Shown piece after piece: positions 23,801 to 38,800 of a stretch of 64,000 bases of DNA. Every line of letters begins with the position of its first letter. Positions within the stretch are counted from its first letter, which is position 1. Under the pieces are notes generated by a model, which was not told where the DNA came from, searched no databases, and saw only the letters and a list, made by a program, of their open reading frames with translations. Origin of the DNA: Apoda limacodes. Taxonomy: Eukaryota > Arthropoda > Insecta > Lepidoptera > Limacodidae. The DNA is taken from assembly GCA_946406115.1 (NCBI GenBank), contig OX291545.1:12600001-12664000 (forward strand), written 5' to 3'. Position numbers and translations under genes: made by a program.

Positions 23801-26800
23801 GAGAGCTAATAACTTGGAAGTGGTGAAGACGTCTTGTATCCTCATCGTCCAGCGCACGCTGATGCAGTTGATAGCAGTCAGAATACCTGCAACACAATTA
23901 TGTAATTAACACTCTCATTCACATTGCTTTTTTTATACAAATAACTTCATAGAAGAATAAAAAATATCAAGAAAGATACAACAAATATGTGTACATATAA
24001 TACAAATAATTTATCTTCGTGGTTCCTAAAGGAGGAAGAAAAACTCATCAAACAGCCATTATATTTGACTAAGGGCCGATTTTTCAATCTATACATATAA
24101 AAGGCTTTGTCCTCAATGACTGACGGATCGACGCACAGCCTAAACCGCTGATCATAGAGACCTGAAACTCGTAGAGTGTGTTCTTTGTTTGACGTAGGCA
24201 ACCGATAAGAAAGGATTTTCCGAAATACTATCCCTAAGGGGGTGAAAAAGAGGGCCAAAGTTTATATGGGACAACGTGATTCCTTGGTCCAATTAACTTC
24301 AAATTTTATATGAACCTTTTTAACTGAATTAATGGAAGACTTGTTTCGTATTTTATTGAAATAACTCCAAGGTTCAGGTGTGGTTAAGTTGAGACTGAAA
24401 GTTGCGTTTTACGTTAAGGGGCCGGCCCTTAACGTAAAACGCAACCCTTTGGGTATTTTACCGACACAGTCAAGTTTTAACAAACTGCAAGTGAATATTC
24501 ACAAACCATCGACGATACTTACAAACAACTAACATATTGTTACGGTCGGTAACTTTCTAGCCGCGTACTTTCCCGGAAAAATTGATGGTTAACAATGAAC
24601 AAAAAAAAGGGTGCATCGTAATGGGCTTCCATTTAACTCAAGATTAAGCTAGAAGATTGCATGAACCCAATGCTCTTAACTTAAGGTTTACTTTCCTTTG
24701 AGGACTAATATTGTTCATAACAAAGGATGCTTACGTCGGATGGGTTGTTTAGAGTACAAGTAAACAAGTAAAGTACAAGATAGCTCTCGACTACGACTAC
24801 TGAGAGATTTAAACAGATTACTGAATTTTGGTTTACGATAAGGATTCTGTAAGTTTGTGTACAGTGAAGTGCAATAAATAATCTTATTCACCAAACGGCA
24901 TTTAAGTTACTCTATCTTGTAACAATATATCCTTGAAATTAATCTGTTATTCATGAGACAAATGACGATTTAAAAATAAAAATTCTCTTATCAAACAGAT
25001 ATAAAGTCAAATAACTTAGATAGTTATTAGACTTCTTAAATAGTTATCAAGTTTATCTGAAGATTGAAAAATCGACACTAAATAGGACAAAATTACATGC
25101 ATACCTACCCTTCATATAGTTTTAAACTACAACCTTGTATAAAATCCCTATCTTCTTATGTTTTATCCCAAAAATAACAAAAATTAGACTGTAGTCGAAT
25201 TTAATCTCTACAATCTTTAGTGACGATGCGCATTGCCCGATTATTTATCGGACGATAGTTTATACATATTCGAGACAAAGAAACTATCGGCCATTAAAAA
25301 ACGGGCAGTACGTCGCGTCTCGCTAGGCTTTGGTAACTGGTAAAAAAATAAATTAATATAAGTCAAGCTAATTATTTTCGAATGGCCTTACATTTATATA
25401 GATTTCCATACCACGCGAACGTATGACTCAGTAATGTCAGAGGGAGGAGGATTGTCGGGCGTTCCTCCGTCTTGGGTAATTAGGTTAAGTGACGGCTTCC
25501 TTGAATAGCAAGACGAACTTCGGTATCGCATTACACTCGTATAGGTAGTAGCAGTGCCTGGAAACTTCTTACAAAGACACAAATGTATGAGTTTGTAAGG
25601 TTCTAGCGACACTTGTTTCAGTGTTGCTATAAAAAAACGGGTCAACTAATGTAGTATAAAATATTCGACGTTTCTTATTTGATAATTTTCTTATTCCTTA
25701 AGATTTTTTCATTTATTCTTGATATTCCACTTCGGAAACATCATAAGTAGTAATATTAAGATACTAACACCAATTTGCGTTCGAGAAACATTTCTTAAAC
25801 AAAAAACTTTTCACATTATAGCAGAAAATAAATTTGAATATAGCAACACATTGACGTTCGTAAGCCTAACCTCAATAACTGAGTTTTTGAACTATTTATT
25901 TTGAATTTTTGTTAAAGTTATTTTTTCTCGTTATTGTGTAAATATTTAAGCATTTTCTATATATATATTTCCTAATATAGTGTACAATTTCGAGATAGAG
26001 ACTCTTTCTTTTGTTAGCAGATATTTGTAATTTATATCGTAAGACAGTGACTTTTTAGCCTTAACACATTTTGTAAACTGACTTGTATATACGTATAAAT
26101 TCGTACGGTCCAGTCAACTCCAATTTGCCTTAAAAACAATGGGCAGGTCTAGCTGGAGAACATGTGAAATTTGTGAATTGAAGGAGCGAAGCGGCAACGA
26201 CTCCTTACATTTTTCGAAGTTTCCCTTGAATGTCAATCGGTGAGTTACATTTGGTTCTAAACATCACACATCTTTCAAAATCTATCCAGCGGTGTGTTCA
26301 GAACCTGCATCCGAGCGCAATTTGTTTTTTCACTTACACACTCAAATGTATTGAACAGGTTTTTTAAACTTCATTGGAGTTCTGAAGACTAGAAAGTGAG
26401 AACTCCATGCTATCGGTGCATTTCACTCGAGGTTCTGAATGACTTTAAAGCGGTCGTCCAAAGCTTCTGAAAGCAGCCCTGGATTAGGTAGGTATAACTT
26501 TTCTCACTGTTACTGATAATAATGTAAAATTGTTCCACCGAGTATTATCTAATTAGGTATTTCAAATTAATTTTACTATCTGTGGAGAATTTTTGCACAG
26601 AGTTGCGTGAGAAATCTTTGAGTTAACTACACTCGGTGTAGCTATGCCAACCAGAGAATATACTAATGATAACTGGTGTTAGAACTGTCATTCCTTACAA
26701 GCAAAAATCTCTTAGACATATGTGATGTCATAACTTTATGAATTCTGCTTGAGGTTGGTGTTGATGGTGTTAAACAGCTAGTCTAAAACATACGCAGCTA

Positions 26801-29800
26801 CAGGCAGCGCATGCACAATATAGATATATTCTTCGGTGGTTCTATTATGGTTGTCACACATGCGGATAAGTTCTTTACTATAGGCACAGATAAACAGTTC
26901 TTTGCCATAGGCATATTATAAATACATGTGTGACTATATATATTATAGTACAGGAATAATTTAATTAAATTTGATTGATTTGATTTGTTTGATTTAATTG
27001 GATTTTATTTAGACTTAAAAATCATGTTAAACCTGGGTTATTAACCTGTAAATAAATCATTTTATTTATTATTATTATTATTATTAAAATTTTATAGGTA
27101 TACTACTTTTTAAGATTTTGTACTTTGTTCGTACATGAATTCCTTTTCAAAATTTGTAATCTATTTTTAAAGCACGTGCCGGCATTTGTTTTCGCTGAAA
27201 TATAGCAAACCTATATACAACTTTAACAATGATGCAATAATATGGTACCAAGGAGCTGAAATGTGTATAAATGGATGAAAACATTAAATTTATTTGGGGC
27301 AATAACTGTCATTGATCATAGTGTCTTAACTTCACACCATTGTAGAATTAATATTTAATTTTCAGTTGAAGAGAATGAGTTAGAGTCACTGGAAACGAAG
27401 ACCTTGTACACATACCGATAAAAAAACTACATGAAACTCAAAATATATGTGGAAATCATTTCCATAAAAATGATAATAATAAAAAAGGAAATTGATTGAA
27501 GAGTCATGCTTTCTCAACATTGAATTTGATGTCTAAACCACTATCTGATGATGAACTGTTACAATTTCCTTTACCATTGTGGTCAAGCAGACAAGGTAAT
27601 ACATACTCAGTGCTATAGTTAAATTTAAGGTAGTGCAGCGGTGGTTTGAGGTGGATGTAAAAAAATATATTCAATTATTGTTTTGTGAGTATGAGTGGGA
27701 ATAAGACCAAAAAAAACATTTTGTAGGTGACAATTAGTTTTGCTTTTATCTCTAATTATAATTATTTACAATTATAATAATAATAAACTTTATTTGCACA
27801 TTTAAGAAACAGTACAAAATTACAAAAAAGAATACAACTTGCGACCTTATCGCTAATAAGCGATCTCTTCCAGACAAACTTTGGGTAGAGCAGAGTTTAT
27901 AAATATTTAGAGTATAATATGTTTAAGGTATAGTGTAGTGCAAGCATAATGTGTAAGGGTTTCCAGTCTTTAAATTATAAACAAGTCCTTCTTTTAAATT
28001 TTTCAAAATTCAAAATTTTTTTTCAAAGTATTTATTTTGCTTTTATTGATTATTTCAAGTAAACAGGTGATACCTATAGGAAATATAGATGTTTTTGAAA
28101 ACATATACTTTTTGTGTTTCTTAAATGGACTTCTTAAAGCCAAAAAGGCTTTCAATATCTTTTTCTACAGCTTGGCTTGTTTTGCAAATATAGGGTTCTA
28201 AGGGGTCAATAAACTTGAGATAATAGTTAGCAAAATAATAGGCAATTTTTACAAAACTTTTTTCTTATGTCATTCAATCTAGTTTCTTATAAGGATCAAA
28301 AGTCTGTATTGGACCTATTGTGGTAAGAGGACTAGAAATTTCAGAATTGTCAAAACAAGTTCCAATGTATTTTGTAATAAGAGATTTTTCCAAAGCTTAT
28401 TTGTTCCGTTTGATTCTGTTTTTATAAGGATTGAATCTTTGTATGGAATCTGTAATAAAGGTCATATAAAAATCAATATAAAAAAGGCATATAATCATTT
28501 TAGGACCTGAGCTGAAGCCATCAACAAGTCAGCAAGCCACACCAAGGTATCGATCTAGAAAACAATTCACATGGTGTATTTAGCATTGCTGAATATAATT
28601 CTAGATTTCAGGACTTTTTTTTGTTCTTTAGCAGGCGGGTATTTTGTTTTTCAATAATTACCTTTTTTATAGGTATGCATTAAAATTTTTATTGCCCTCA
28701 AAAAGGTAGAGGCTCTTAATTCGTTTGTATGTTTATTTCTTTGTATGTTGTTCAATTGTAAATCGATTGGTCTAAGCCAAAGGTGACATTGTGAGCAGAG
28801 CAAATACCAAGTGAACTAGTTAATGTAGTAATGTGAAAGTGTTTGCCACACAATCACGTTATAACAGCTGAACGGATTTACATAAAATTTGAGACACAAA
28901 AAGACTAGTACAATTTTTTTGTAATGATCAGAATACAGAATAATTAGTTGCACAGAAATATATCGTTATAAAATTTTAAATTTATATCTGTCATGTTTTT
29001 CAGTTGCTGCTACTGCTGGAAAGCCTTCGACAAGTCTGTTACCAATAGCAAATCTTTCAACCCTACGTGAGAAAGAGAATATTGGTATAATAAATAATAT
29101 GTTTGGGAAGGTTGATATTTAAGCAGGTTGATACATAAAGGATCTCACGGCAAAAAGCAGAAAACGAAGCAAATACCTAGTGGGGACGCTTGTAAGCAGT
29201 ATACCGAGCCTTAACAGTATTATTTATTTTCGAAACAATAAATGTTTGCGTTAAGATACTAAATAATAATCTGTTTCTTAGTATTGTTAATATTAACGCG
29301 TAAATAAACCAATACTAAAAGTGTTTTTTATTTTTTTTCTTACTGATTAAACAAATAAACTCTGTTTAGTATAGAAGTGGTTATTTTTATTTTCCCCTCA
29401 CTACCAAAATATTATAATTTCATTATGGCTGAATGCATATCTACGTTTCTGTAATTATCGATATCGATGAAAAAAGTCGATATCAACAAAAAATCTTACT
29501 GGCATCACTAGTGTTGACAGATTGTTCGCGTGTGGTTGGCAGCATAGGTTTTTTTTTATGTTGGCAAGACGTCCTTACAAACGTCGTTAAATCTCTAGTA
29601 TGGGAGTTCCGTCTCTTCTTACGCAGTATTTGTTTCCTCTATGGGTAGTAGAATCTTTATTGTCCGTCCGTATCCAATGTCCCCGTCAAAATGATACTCT
29701 GTGCAATACCTACCGTAAAACGGCAACGCGCGAATGATGCCTTAGGTGTTGCAAGCAAAAAAAAAAGAAGACCCTTGTTTCTTATGGTACCTACATACCA

Positions 29801-32800
29801 TACTGCCTAAATTACATTTTTTTTTTGAAATAATTGATAAAAAAAAAGAAAAGATAATCAAATCCATAGAAATCATTTCCAAACCAAACCAAACTAACCT
29901 TCATGATTATATATATGCAACGGGATATATCTCTAACCCTTAATAACGTGAAATTATGATCAATGTAATTTTGTTTGAAAAAAAAAACTACTTTGTCCTC
30001 TTTGCACTCCTTTTTTAGGGTTCCGTAGCCAAATGGCAAAAAACGGAACCTTTATAGATTCGTCATGTCTGTCTGTGCGTCCGTCCGTATGTCACAGCCA
30101 ATTTTTCCGAAACTATAAGAACTATACTGTTGAAACTTGGTAGGTAGATGTATTCCGAACCGCATTAAGATTTTCAAACAAAAATAGAAAAAAAACAATA
30201 AATTTTTGGGGTTCCCCATACTTAAAACTGAAACTCTAAAATATATTTTTTATCAAACCCATTCATGTCGTGTCGTTTTATCAACCCATCTATGGATAGG
30301 CCTTCAAAAATAATGATATTGAGGTTTCTAGTATATTTTTTTTCTAAACTGAATAGTTTGCGCGACAGACACTTCCAAAGTGCTAAAATGTGTGCCCCCC
30401 CCCCCCCCCTGTAACTTCTAAAATAAGAGAATGATAAAACTAAAAATAATATATGATGTACATTACCATGCAAACTTCCACCGAAAATTAATACGTCATA
30501 AATCGTAAACCTCAATTTACCTTTCATTCAATCAACTCAATATAAAAATATTTTTGTTTGTGTTCGTAGATTACATAAATGGTGGTAAGTACGGAACCCT
30601 AGGTGCGCGAGTCCAACTCGCACTTGGCCGGTTTTTCAACATTTTCGAAACAGATTTTTAGACATTCATAGAAATTTCAATTTGAAAATTTAAATTGTTG
30701 TTTTATTATTTCACAACTTTGGTTCAACACAATCGTAATAGATTGTTATGAAAGGAAAACCAACGTTTTATGCTACTAAGGTTTATTTTTTACTTTTTAA
30801 TGAGGTTTTTAATAACAATAATAAATATTTTTTTTGTAAATACCTATGTAGCTACATAGGTACATATTATTATTAGAAAACACCCAGACTCAAGACAAAC
30901 ACATATGTTCATTACACAAATGTTTGTCCTGTGCGGGTATCGAACCCACAGCCCTGGGTTCAGCAGCCAGGCCATTTTATATATGGTTATTTTATGTTCA
31001 ATACAATCTAAAATGGCGGAATCAAAGGTAATAAAATTATGAAATTGATTGTTCCTAGATGCTGCCTATAAATCTTTAACTACTACAACTTTACTCCTTA
31101 TTATGAGTAACTACCCTTTAGCAAAGTAAAGGAAATAGCACTACATCCTATAGACGTCTCAATAGGTACTTATGACTGACGCTGACAGTAAACTAACAAT
31201 CGTTTATGTCCGGCAAAACATCATTGTTTGCTGAGGTTTAAGGTTTGGTTTAACGACTGAATTCGACGATGCTATACGAATAAGTTGTCCAACATACAAG
31301 CAGTCGCTATATGTATAGATCTCGAAACTGATGGTATCGACGAGGCAGTTATTATCGTTGTAACGGCCAGCCTAAACCAATGGTCAGACAAGCCAAGGAG
31401 TCAATTATCAGGCTAGAACCCAGAGGCGTCTTTACTAAATGAACCTTGTGGAGGGTTTTGGTCGGGTACTGTCAGCACTACACTTTAAAGAAAATTGACT
31501 ACTAAACATACCCGATTTGGGGGTCATAATCGAGTATATTTAGGAGTTAACGTTTTGGTATTACTGACTTATTACATATCAGGACAGAGCATCGACTGAC
31601 TGATTCATCATAACGCTAACCACTATAACTGGAAAAAAACAATATTAACAGCAGTGTCCTTTATAATGCTAGGAAATAATAAAAAGAAACCGTTATTTTA
31701 AAACAGAAGAATTTTTTGTTAAGTTTAGATATCAACATTAGTGTCTTTGGAAGAAACCTGTATTAGGTATTAGGAATTTGGCACATTTATATTAATATTA
31801 TCAGTAAGACTATGTTGCCTTTTACATTTTTTTTATTTTTAGTTTTCACCAGACCTCTTGAAGAACGAAGACTGACTGACGTGGGCTAAACAGATAGTTT
31901 TTGCGAATGTTTACTATTAAACTTTATATTTTGAGAAAATAAAATGATGTGCTTCGGATGTTGAATTAATATTTTTTTGTAGCCTTGTAATTTTTATGTT
32001 GCCTTATATTAAAATGAGAAAGGATTCCCACTGAATAATTTACTTAACCGTGTAAACTCACAAACGATTAAAATCAGTTACATAATTTGGAATTGACGAA
32101 TTCTGTTCGGGTATACTTAGTACTTACTTACTTACTGCATTATTTTGTTAGCTACTAAGTACACCCGATGTCGGCCAAGCAAGTTATTGTGTAGAAATAG
32201 GGTATATGTATTTAGTAGCGATTTGTTTATAACGGTGCTTCTAAATATACCCGAGGTGTGCTGTCTTGGTGAGGTATATCAGCGGTTGTCACTTGACAAA
32301 TTGGATCTCCAAACTATACCTGAATCCGCCCCGCGCCACAAGGTACATTAAGTTAAGAAGCAACCGAGAGTGCGATGTACTTTATAATTAGGTGTCGTTA
32401 CCATTTTTTTTCAATATGCAGGTAAAATCAGAAAGGTTTTTGTTAGGCAGATAGTAGTAGGTACTTAGTTAAATAGTCAAAATGGAATATAATAAATATA
32501 TTAAATCATAATAATTAATTAATAAATAACTATTATTAATAAACTTTAATGTATATTGTTGGTGGTTGTGCTGGTGTGCTCTGACTTTCAACTAAGAAAA
32601 CTTGTGCTAGCCAGCGCCTTCCTGTTATAGCCAGCAATAGGTACTTACATTAATGACATTTATACTTTAATTTTGTACATCGATGAGTGTAGATAATGAA
32701 CACAACCATGGGGATAGCCAGCTTTTGAGCTAGGGTGGAACAAATCTGGCAGAAAATATTATTTTCATATGTCATAAATGTACTGCACCATAGGCAAAAT

Positions 32801-35800
32801 TCTCGAAGTTATTGGCACTTTGGGTAGTCTAGGCTACGACCATGTACTCAACTTAAATAGGTATGATAGTACCACCTGTCTGAAATTTCGAAAAACTTGA
32901 TGGTTCTATAGACTATAGGAACTGAACTGTGATCTAAAATGAGCATTGTAGTTTAAGACTGGTACGAGTTGACAAATCCCGTGTTTTTCCCCCTCCCTGT
33001 CCTTTAAAAATTATTTAACAACATCGTTAATAACATCCAACACGGCTTTAATATAATAATAGCATTTTTAGGACGCTTCCGCAGATGAATTTGCTAAAAT
33101 TGAAAATTATAATCAAAGGTAAGGATAAAATTTCAATGCACAAAACAAGATACAAACGCTTTAACGTCATTCAAGTTTTAAGAAAATAAATATGCTCTCA
33201 TTGGGGTATGTAAGTAGTACACCTAAAAAAAGGAAACAGTTTTACTTGGCAAGTCTAAAAACTGTGCTAAAAAAGAATAACTTGCGACACATTGCAAGAC
33301 AATAGGTTTACTTGAAGACTCATAAGCGAAATATTGGCGCACTGACTTATGCAAAGCCTTTGACAGCGTGTGAAATCCATTTCTCTTAACAGAGCTGGAG
33401 GACATTGGAGTGAGAGACTTAGCTCTTAATCTACCTCAAAGCTGCCTACATGTGAGTTGTCCGGTTGTTGAAATAGAAAACAGTTTTAGCACTAAATAGC
33501 CTCCTAATATTGTGTGCCACAGGGCACCGTCCTTGGACCTACCTTTACATTGTAAACATACATATTATATCGATTAAAATTTTTGTTTAATCTTGCACTA
33601 ACAACAAGTACTTACTTCATTATTATCTTCAGCCCAATGCAGGACATAGGCCTCTCTCAAGGTGCGCCACTTTGTTCGGTCCTGCGCCTTACGCATCTAA
33701 TCAATGTACTTAGAATTATAAAATACCTAGCAGATATCGAAATAAAAGTCAAGACTTACATAAACAAACAGCAGCCAATAGCTTGACGGCATCCTGAGGC
33801 GGTTCACACTCTGAATAAAAGGGTTTCACAACGTAGTGGCCGAAGGTAAGAGCCACGATTGCTTGCGTCGTCGGTCTAATGATAAGCAGAGCGATCCACA
33901 TGCGTAGAAAAGCGGGCAGGGGTCCAAAGGCCGCGTAGATGTAAGCGTAGTCTCCACCAGACCTCATGATTGAAGTCCCTAGCTCTGCGTAGCATAGAGC
34001 ACCCAGGGTCGAGAGCAATCCACAAGTCACCCATATTATCAACGATACTGCCACAGATCTAAAACAAAAACAATATTATTACCTATTAAGATTTATTCAT
34101 TGCCTGCTAAAAGTACATTTTTATACACAATTTGGCATAATTCAGCGCTTAACCTATCATATAAATAAATCAGTAATAAATAAATATAAAATCAAATTAG
34201 ATAAATCACGAATAGCTTTTATATTATATTACACGAGTGCTCTCTGTTTATGATTCGATGTGCATTTTTATTATTAATAATCTTTATATGTATAATACTT
34301 ATCAATCTAAAACGCGCTAACGCTAGAAAGGTTCTAGTGGTCTAAATCTTAGTCTTTAACTTTACGCTACGACGCTAAGGAGCAAAGCAGTAACGCGGGT
34401 GATTGGTACCGCACTGAGCTGTTACAATACTATTTATAGACAGTTAACTGTCTGTATTAAGTAAGGCGTTAGTTTTAAATAATACTGCACTCCCTCTGCC
34501 TGCGTTTCATGTATTTACTTATAACAATAGGTATCCAAAACGTAATTTCTGCGCGCAGGCGGAGCCCCCGCCGGCAAGAGTTACTGGATAAATAAATGTA
34601 ACTTGTAGTTGCTTTACCATATCTGACGGATTTGGTTATGTGGTAACTAGTATAGCCTTGACACTAGTGTGGCACGAGGTGAATGCATTCAGGGTTCCCG
34701 TTACTTTAAGCACAGCAACTGCAGCCAGTAAGCAGCTAGACCACTCCGTTATAGGAACGTGTGCATGTGTGCGCGCTCACCCGACTCAAGGCAAGGCACT
34801 CATCTCAAGGTGAAAAATATACCAGGCAGTGAGATTTAAGGACCTTAATTAAAAAAAACCCGCCAAGTGCATGTCTTCAGCACATTAAGTAAATTTAACA
34901 TTAAGGTTCTGAGAAAGAATTGTTAAAAATTTTTCGTTAAATGATTTTACAAAGCTTTATTATACTGATTGTTTTAGAATATTTCAATTCACTGTTTAAA
35001 CGTGAGAGAAGGGGGAAGGACACAAATTTTACAACTCTACATCTTATCAGCTTTATTAAAAAAATAAAAATCTACGATATAGTGTAATCTAAAAATCTCA
35101 AATGCATTTTTGTAGACAGGCCACACATTGGAGAGCGCCAGAAAATTTCATCTTTAACTGTGGATTTTTTATTTTTGATCATCACAATACTTACTGTACG
35201 GTTCGTTTCTTAAAAATCTAAAAAAACTACGATAAATAATATATGTAAAGTAAAGACTTGTTTTGAACAAAAAACCTATAGTTATAAATGTATAAAGTAT
35301 AAAATATTAAATATGTAGTAGTAAAATATAATAATATCATACTATACTATAATAATAATCTATGATATAATACCGTATATTATAGTAAGGGGAGCGTCCA
35401 TTAACCCATGAGGCGATTATCTGTGCTTGGTTGCATTGGATTGACTTAAAAAATAAACATAAATTGCTGCTTTTTAACCACCAAGGTGGCAAAAAAGCCG
35501 ACGGTCCGCCTGATAGTAAGCCACCTTAGCCTATAAACGCTTGCAACACCTGGGCTATCACTCGAAAATGCAAATGATTTCGGAACTAAACATCGCTGGA
35601 TCAACCACCAAGGATCCCAATGCTCTTGGAGATGGAGAGGGAAGTTAGCACGGCCCGTGTACTAAGCATCTCCAGTACTGTCATCTGCATAGCAATGTAT
35701 GTTGTTGATGTCCAACATGTCATTAATATGTGGAGTTCGCATAGCCGTGATATAGGATTTAGTCAAAGACTCCAAAATATACTAGGAGTTAGTCGAGAAA

Positions 35801-38800
35801 CATGTTTTACTTAATATAACCCAGTTACTGCGCAATTTTACACTGTTTCTGGCGAAAAAAAATGTGATATTTGCCGAGAGATCCCCTCTTCAGCATATGA
35901 GATTGGGTATGATTTGGCTAAAAAAAACGCCTTATGTAATTAATGAACGCCCCCTTTAAGTAAATATATATTATATAATCATATAAAGAAATAAATATAT
36001 TTTAAATTTTGTTATGATGAATACATATATTTAAAATATCAATAACATAATTAAGTAACAAAACTAAAATTATCTTAACTAAAACTCTAAAAAATAAATA
36101 AATAAAATATATAATGTAAATGTAAAAACCCCAGACTCACAAAAAGAATATTTCATCCAAAGTATACCCCTGTGGTATAGTACCATTTACACTGGCGGCA
36201 TTACCTATCTCCACAGCCAAACTTAGCCTTTGAGAGAGGTAGCATCGACGCAAGAAATAAGTCTTTAATATAAGCCTTAACAAAAGACTTCGTATCCGAT
36301 GACCAAGGGCTAAGTGTCTCAAATGCAAGTGCCACAAATTCATAACGATTAATTAATGATGAATGTTTGCTGTGCTTACGCAGTTGTGCTTGCTCAGCGG
36401 CCGCACCAGATTTAGTTGACGTACTCTGAACGTAGGACGGAGCAAGTGTATTGACACAAGTTGCGTCCCACACCAGAGCACAACTAAGACTCCATGGCAC
36501 TAAAGTCACCCCATCAGGTCTCTTTCCATCGTCTCTAAAAAGTCCACAAGGTTCTAAGTTTGATGGATATACCATCATATTTCTTAAATAATGTAAGTAA
36601 TTTAAAGTAAAGCAGTTTTAAATAAAAGTTTATACGACGCTTTTTCTAATATTAACAGGTAGTGCCTTTTAGGGTTATACAGCCTGACAGTAAAAACGAA
36701 CTAGAGATAAAACCGGTTGGTAAAGTGGGACTTTTAATCTAAGGTATGTTGGATAGGCCAGTCGGTAGATCTCAAAGTTGGACCCATTTAAATTTGAAAA
36801 TATAGTATAGTATAGGTAGTATGTATTATATAGTCTGTGGCTTAGTTAGTTAAGGTTTTTTTTATGGTGGTAAAAGTTCGAGTAAAGTTTTTAGGAAAAG
36901 TTACCAGAAAATTCCGGAAATTGTACCTATTGCATTCTTTAGAATTTAAACGACCACAAACAAGATTGTATCCATAAGTAATTTGGTCAGGATAACGTCT
37001 GTCGGGTCAGCTAGTTTGTAATTTATTAATTATTATGTCATTAATGGAGCACCTGGGTAATGATTGTAAATATCGCATTTGTATTATTAATTATTGCTAT
37101 TGCCCGGGCTCCGGCCGCGCTGAATTCAGTAAAGCGCGTTGAATTCTTACGCCAACTATTTGATTATCGTAGAATAGTCTTTAGTTATAACTATTACTGC
37201 GGGAATATTTGATAAAATTTAGCTTAGCTATGGATAAAAGTATTCCTTGTTATTCTAGTATACCCCTCTAGATACTTTGGACAAAAAAAAGGAATCATAG
37301 CTTAGAATTCCACACTAATTTATTCTCATTTCTCTTTCCTGCTCTACCATCGCATCATAATTCAAATGAGCCCAAACTTTTTTTTTCTGAACTGTCAAAT
37401 TGCTGTTGCAGGCCATTACTGCTTCACCGGGCTTTTTAGGGCGAGACTCTGAAGGAGCCTCAGCCCATGTAGCGCCCAACGCTCAAGGGCTTCCCACGGG
37501 GGGAGCCTCGGCTTGGGTTGTCGCTTTGTGAAGCTGCAGCATCAGGCCGACATTACTATGTTCTTGCAATATCGATCGGATCCGTGGATGTGAGTCATTT
37601 TCCTTCATCTCATAATCTTCAAACGACTCAACATATTTTCTTAAATCATAGCTATAGAACTCTCGATAAAGACACCTTTCTAACGAAAAAAACGGTTCAT
37701 CCATTTGTGCGCTACGATGCGACAGACAGATACATAAGTCAAATTTATAACACCCCTTTGTTTTTGGCTGGGGCTAGAAATATACTTTCGTGGGAGCTCC
37801 CTACCCGGACAAAATGTATTTATACAGGACCTAGGGTCATCTATGTGACAAAAATCAGGTTACCCCCATACTTCCATGCAATGTGAAGTACGTAATAGTG
37901 GCCCAAGGTATTGTATTTTTGTATGGTTGTGTTATTACTGTTATGTTTATTCGGAAAATAATTCCTACAGAATAGGGATAAATTAATATTTTATTCCCTT
38001 CATTGTCTTTTCAGCTTATTATGTATGTAGGTATCTGCAAACAATCAATTCAAGTTTTTTAGTATTGACTCTTATGCTGAAAAGGTAAAAGCAGCTCGGT
38101 ACTAAATAATAAATAAGAAAATTAAAAAAAAGCGATTCATTTGACCCTATATGTGAAATAATATAATATTTGTAGATCTAAACCTCATCTTACTGTGAAT
38201 TGCGATACCTACCGCGAAACCACAAAGTTTCTAGGTTAGGTACAAAACATTACCTTGTATCTAGACGCAATCTATAAACTCTGTGGTTTTTCCAACAAAA
38301 CATAACAGTAATTTGTTCCTGGTTATGATTAGATATATATTTTTTACTATAGCTATTAACGGAGCGGAAATTTGATTCTTAATGCTGCAGAAAATAGTTA
38401 TTCGAGCAATTTTAAATCTTGTCCCAAAGACACTCCTTACGGATGTTTGTATGACCCTAACTGTCTCAGTATCTTTTAGATAATTTAGTATGTTATTAAA
38501 AACATTGATCGTTTTAAAAATAATTTCGATGAACACGAAATAGAACAACGTTAAACGTTTTGGGATAAAAAGTTCCCACGTACAAAACTTTTCACGCTTG
38601 ATAAGACCAGTTTTGCCATAGAAAGCTATCGTTCGTATAGCTTTGAAACATTACTAACAATATTATTGGCTGCAAAACGAACGGTTGACGTACACACACT
38701 ACGATAATAAAAACTTTCTGCAAAACGAACGGTTGACTTACACACACTACGATAATAAAAAACTTGCTGCAAAACGAACGGTTCACGGACACACACTACG

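Larger units (their letters stand above)
26139..29122 (+). pseudogene. THAP zinc-finger gene interrupted by three in-frame TGA codons
   Basis: Exon 1 (26139-26239, Kozak AAACAATGG) encodes [12 protein letters not shown]..., [13 protein letters not shown], then a GTGAGT donor. Exon 2 (27366-27595, acceptor TTTTCAG) continues in phase: [56 protein letters not shown] and [13 protein letters not shown]. Exon 3 is 28504-28546 ([14 protein letters not shown]). Exon 4 (29004-29122) reads [20 protein letters not shown] and [18 protein letters not shown], then TAA, with AATAAA at 29237. Together these give the THAP C2CH zinc ligands (CxxC, then CxxH) and the ..FP motif. TGA stands at 27367-27369 (usual Cys), 27376-27378 (the family's invariant Trp) and before LKSHAF (usually Arg). 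The exon 3 to 4 phase does not match, so an exon or a base is missing. It lies antisense inside a transporter intron. Loss of the Trp argues against function. Confidence 0.7.
23887..33759. other. Transporter intron between exons 2 and 3, with nested antisense THAP locus
   Basis: This 9.9-kb intron holds a TIR/Helitron-like composite (24077-25074), the THAP pseudogene (26139-29122), a LINE tail, an interspersed repeat with a C15 run (30014-30640), a tRNA-derived SINE and a reverse-transcriptase fragment (33320-33560). A minus-strand open stretch at 25645-25394 (83 codons) is not recognised. I see nothing assignable in 31000-33220. Confidence 0.6.

Noticed and set aside
25394..25645. 83-codon minus-strand frame inside the transporter intron
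   Set aside because: No recognised domain and no flanking splice signals; could be an unidentified transposon piece but cannot be supported.
30900..30980. Possible tRNA gene from the GGGTATCGAACCCAC B-box
   Set aside because: No cloverleaf can be completed and the body matches a lepidopteran SINE.
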